NCBI GenBank assembly: GCA_024404435.1
Contig: JAKSPW010000087.1
Span: 1 to 5,998 of the forward strand
Length of the DNA: 5,998 bases
Direction of reading: 5' to 3'
Source: Clostridia bacterium
GTDB taxonomy: Bacteria; Bacillota; Clostridia; Oscillospirales; CAG-272
A model generated the notes under the pieces. It searched no databases. It saw only the letters and a list, made by a program, of their open reading frames with translations, and was not told where the DNA came from. Positions 5,679 through 5,998 of this stretch are shown here, piece by piece (the stretch's first letter is position 1; each line of letters starts with the position of its first letter). Made by a program: the position numbers and the translations under genes.

Positions 5679-5729
5679 TCAAATAGCCGCAGGCGACGTA
5701 TATGACATCCGAATAATTCCTGTTTTCAT
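5679..5729 (-). CDS. Putative 16-residue leader peptide
   Basis: ATG at 5729 follows a very strong SD, AAAGGAGG (5746-5739), and encodes MKTGIIRMSYTSPAAI before a TGA at 5681-5679. It begins about 37 nt after the predicted transcription start and ends 20 nt before terminator T1. It is too short to be a normal enzyme, and the SD is better than most genes in the window, which points to a regulatory uORF whose translation senses ribosome state. An imperfect echo, MSYASGPG, starts at an ATG at 5668; the DNA word ATGTCATAT occurs at both sites (5708-5700 and 5668-5660). Confidence 0.7.
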   Translation of the reverse strand: MKTGIIRMSYTSPAAI

Positions 5730-5772
5730 AGTGGTCGCCTCCTTTAAGTTAGTTTTTGTTATTTACGGGAAC

Positions 5773-5801
5773 AGTATATCATACTTCGCGCGCTCTGTCA
5801 A
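5773..5801 (-). promoter_or_regulatory. Strong promoter of the ATPase/XRE operon
   Basis: On the minus strand, TTGACA (5801-5796), a 17-nt spacer and TATACT (5778-5773) with extended TG (5781-5780). The start site should be near 5766, leaving a leader of about 230 nt before the ATPase start. The -35 half lies inside the 44-bp repeat. Confidence 0.88.
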
Positions 5802-5835
5802 GCACCGATCCATCAACCGTTGGTTTACGCCGCGG
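5792..5835. repeat. 44-bp interspersed repeat, copy 2
   Basis: This matches 1888-1931 in the same orientation apart from a 7-nt variable block (5805-5811). Here it supplies the -35 box and upstream DNA of the operon promoter on the minus strand, including the dyad AACC-GTT-GGTT centred about 16 bp upstream of the -35. That position would suit an activator or repressor site, or an element that carries a promoter. Nothing recognisable lies between it and the next repeat (5836-5876). Confidence 0.8.
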
Positions 5836-5876
5836 AGGAGCGGGGTTTGAGCCCACAGGCGGACAAGCAGACGAAA

Positions 5877-5998
5877 CGGCGGGAAATTAACGTGTTTTTA
5901 TCTGTAGGGGATGGCGTCCCCGACATCCCGCAACGAACGGTTTTATTCTTTTTGAACGGGACGTCGGCACGACTTTAGTCGTGTGACGCACGTCCCCT
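5877..5998. repeat. Interspersed palindromic element, copy B, cut by the window edge
   Basis: Direct repeat of 2460-2581. The last 96 bases (5903-5998) are identical to copy A; only three mismatches fall in 5877-5902. It has the same TGTAGGGGA end, and the matching right end is just beyond the window. The near-identity implies recent spread or gene conversion. Confidence 0.9.

Overview
The window looks like chromosome of a gut-type Clostridia (Oscillospiraceae/Ruminococcaceae-like Firmicute). The grounds are strong GGAGG Shine-Dalgarno sites, TTGACA/TATAAT-type promoters with extended -10 TGn, intrinsic terminators with stable tetraloops, a cytoplasmic fucosidase, a DUF4177 protein, and the small hairpin-rich interspersed repeats common in such genomes. 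The assignment is inferred from style and protein content, not from a marker gene.

Left part (1-2450), plus strand: the 3' part of an unrecognised clostridial protein whose frame is open to the left edge; a clean terminator; a near-consensus promoter; a GH29 alpha-L-fucosidase (652-1860); a 44-bp repeat; a second strong promoter; and a small DUF4177-like protein (2031-2282). That gene runs straight into a tandem array of five different hairpins separated by CATCAT spacers, ending in a bidirectional terminator.

Middle part (2450-3160): a non-coding repeat patch. It holds a ~99-bp palindrome-rich element with inverted ends (TGTAGGGGA...TCCCCTACA) and further hairpins, which abut the broken 3' end of a minus-strand PHP-family metallohydrolase. 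Only about the first 111 residues of that gene remain.

Right part (3264-5801), minus strand: an apparent two-gene operon of a PF09818-type 'ABC class' ATPase (683 aa) followed by a small XRE/Cro-CI helix-turn-helix protein with overlapping stop and start codons. The ATPase carries a tandem duplication of its N-terminal module and probably starts at TTG. It is preceded by a ~230-nt leader containing a strong promoter, a 16-codon leader peptide with its own strong SD, and two intrinsic terminators. The 3' arm of the first terminator is perfectly complementary to the 5' arm of the second. That layout matches ribosome-mediated transcription attenuation and is the most interesting item here.

The window ends in a second copy of the 122-bp repeat found at 2460 (3 mismatches). 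The broken PHP gene and the ATPase/XRE operon are therefore bracketed by direct repeats. The 44-bp repeat at 1888 also recurs at 5792, where it forms the upstream half of the ATPase promoter.
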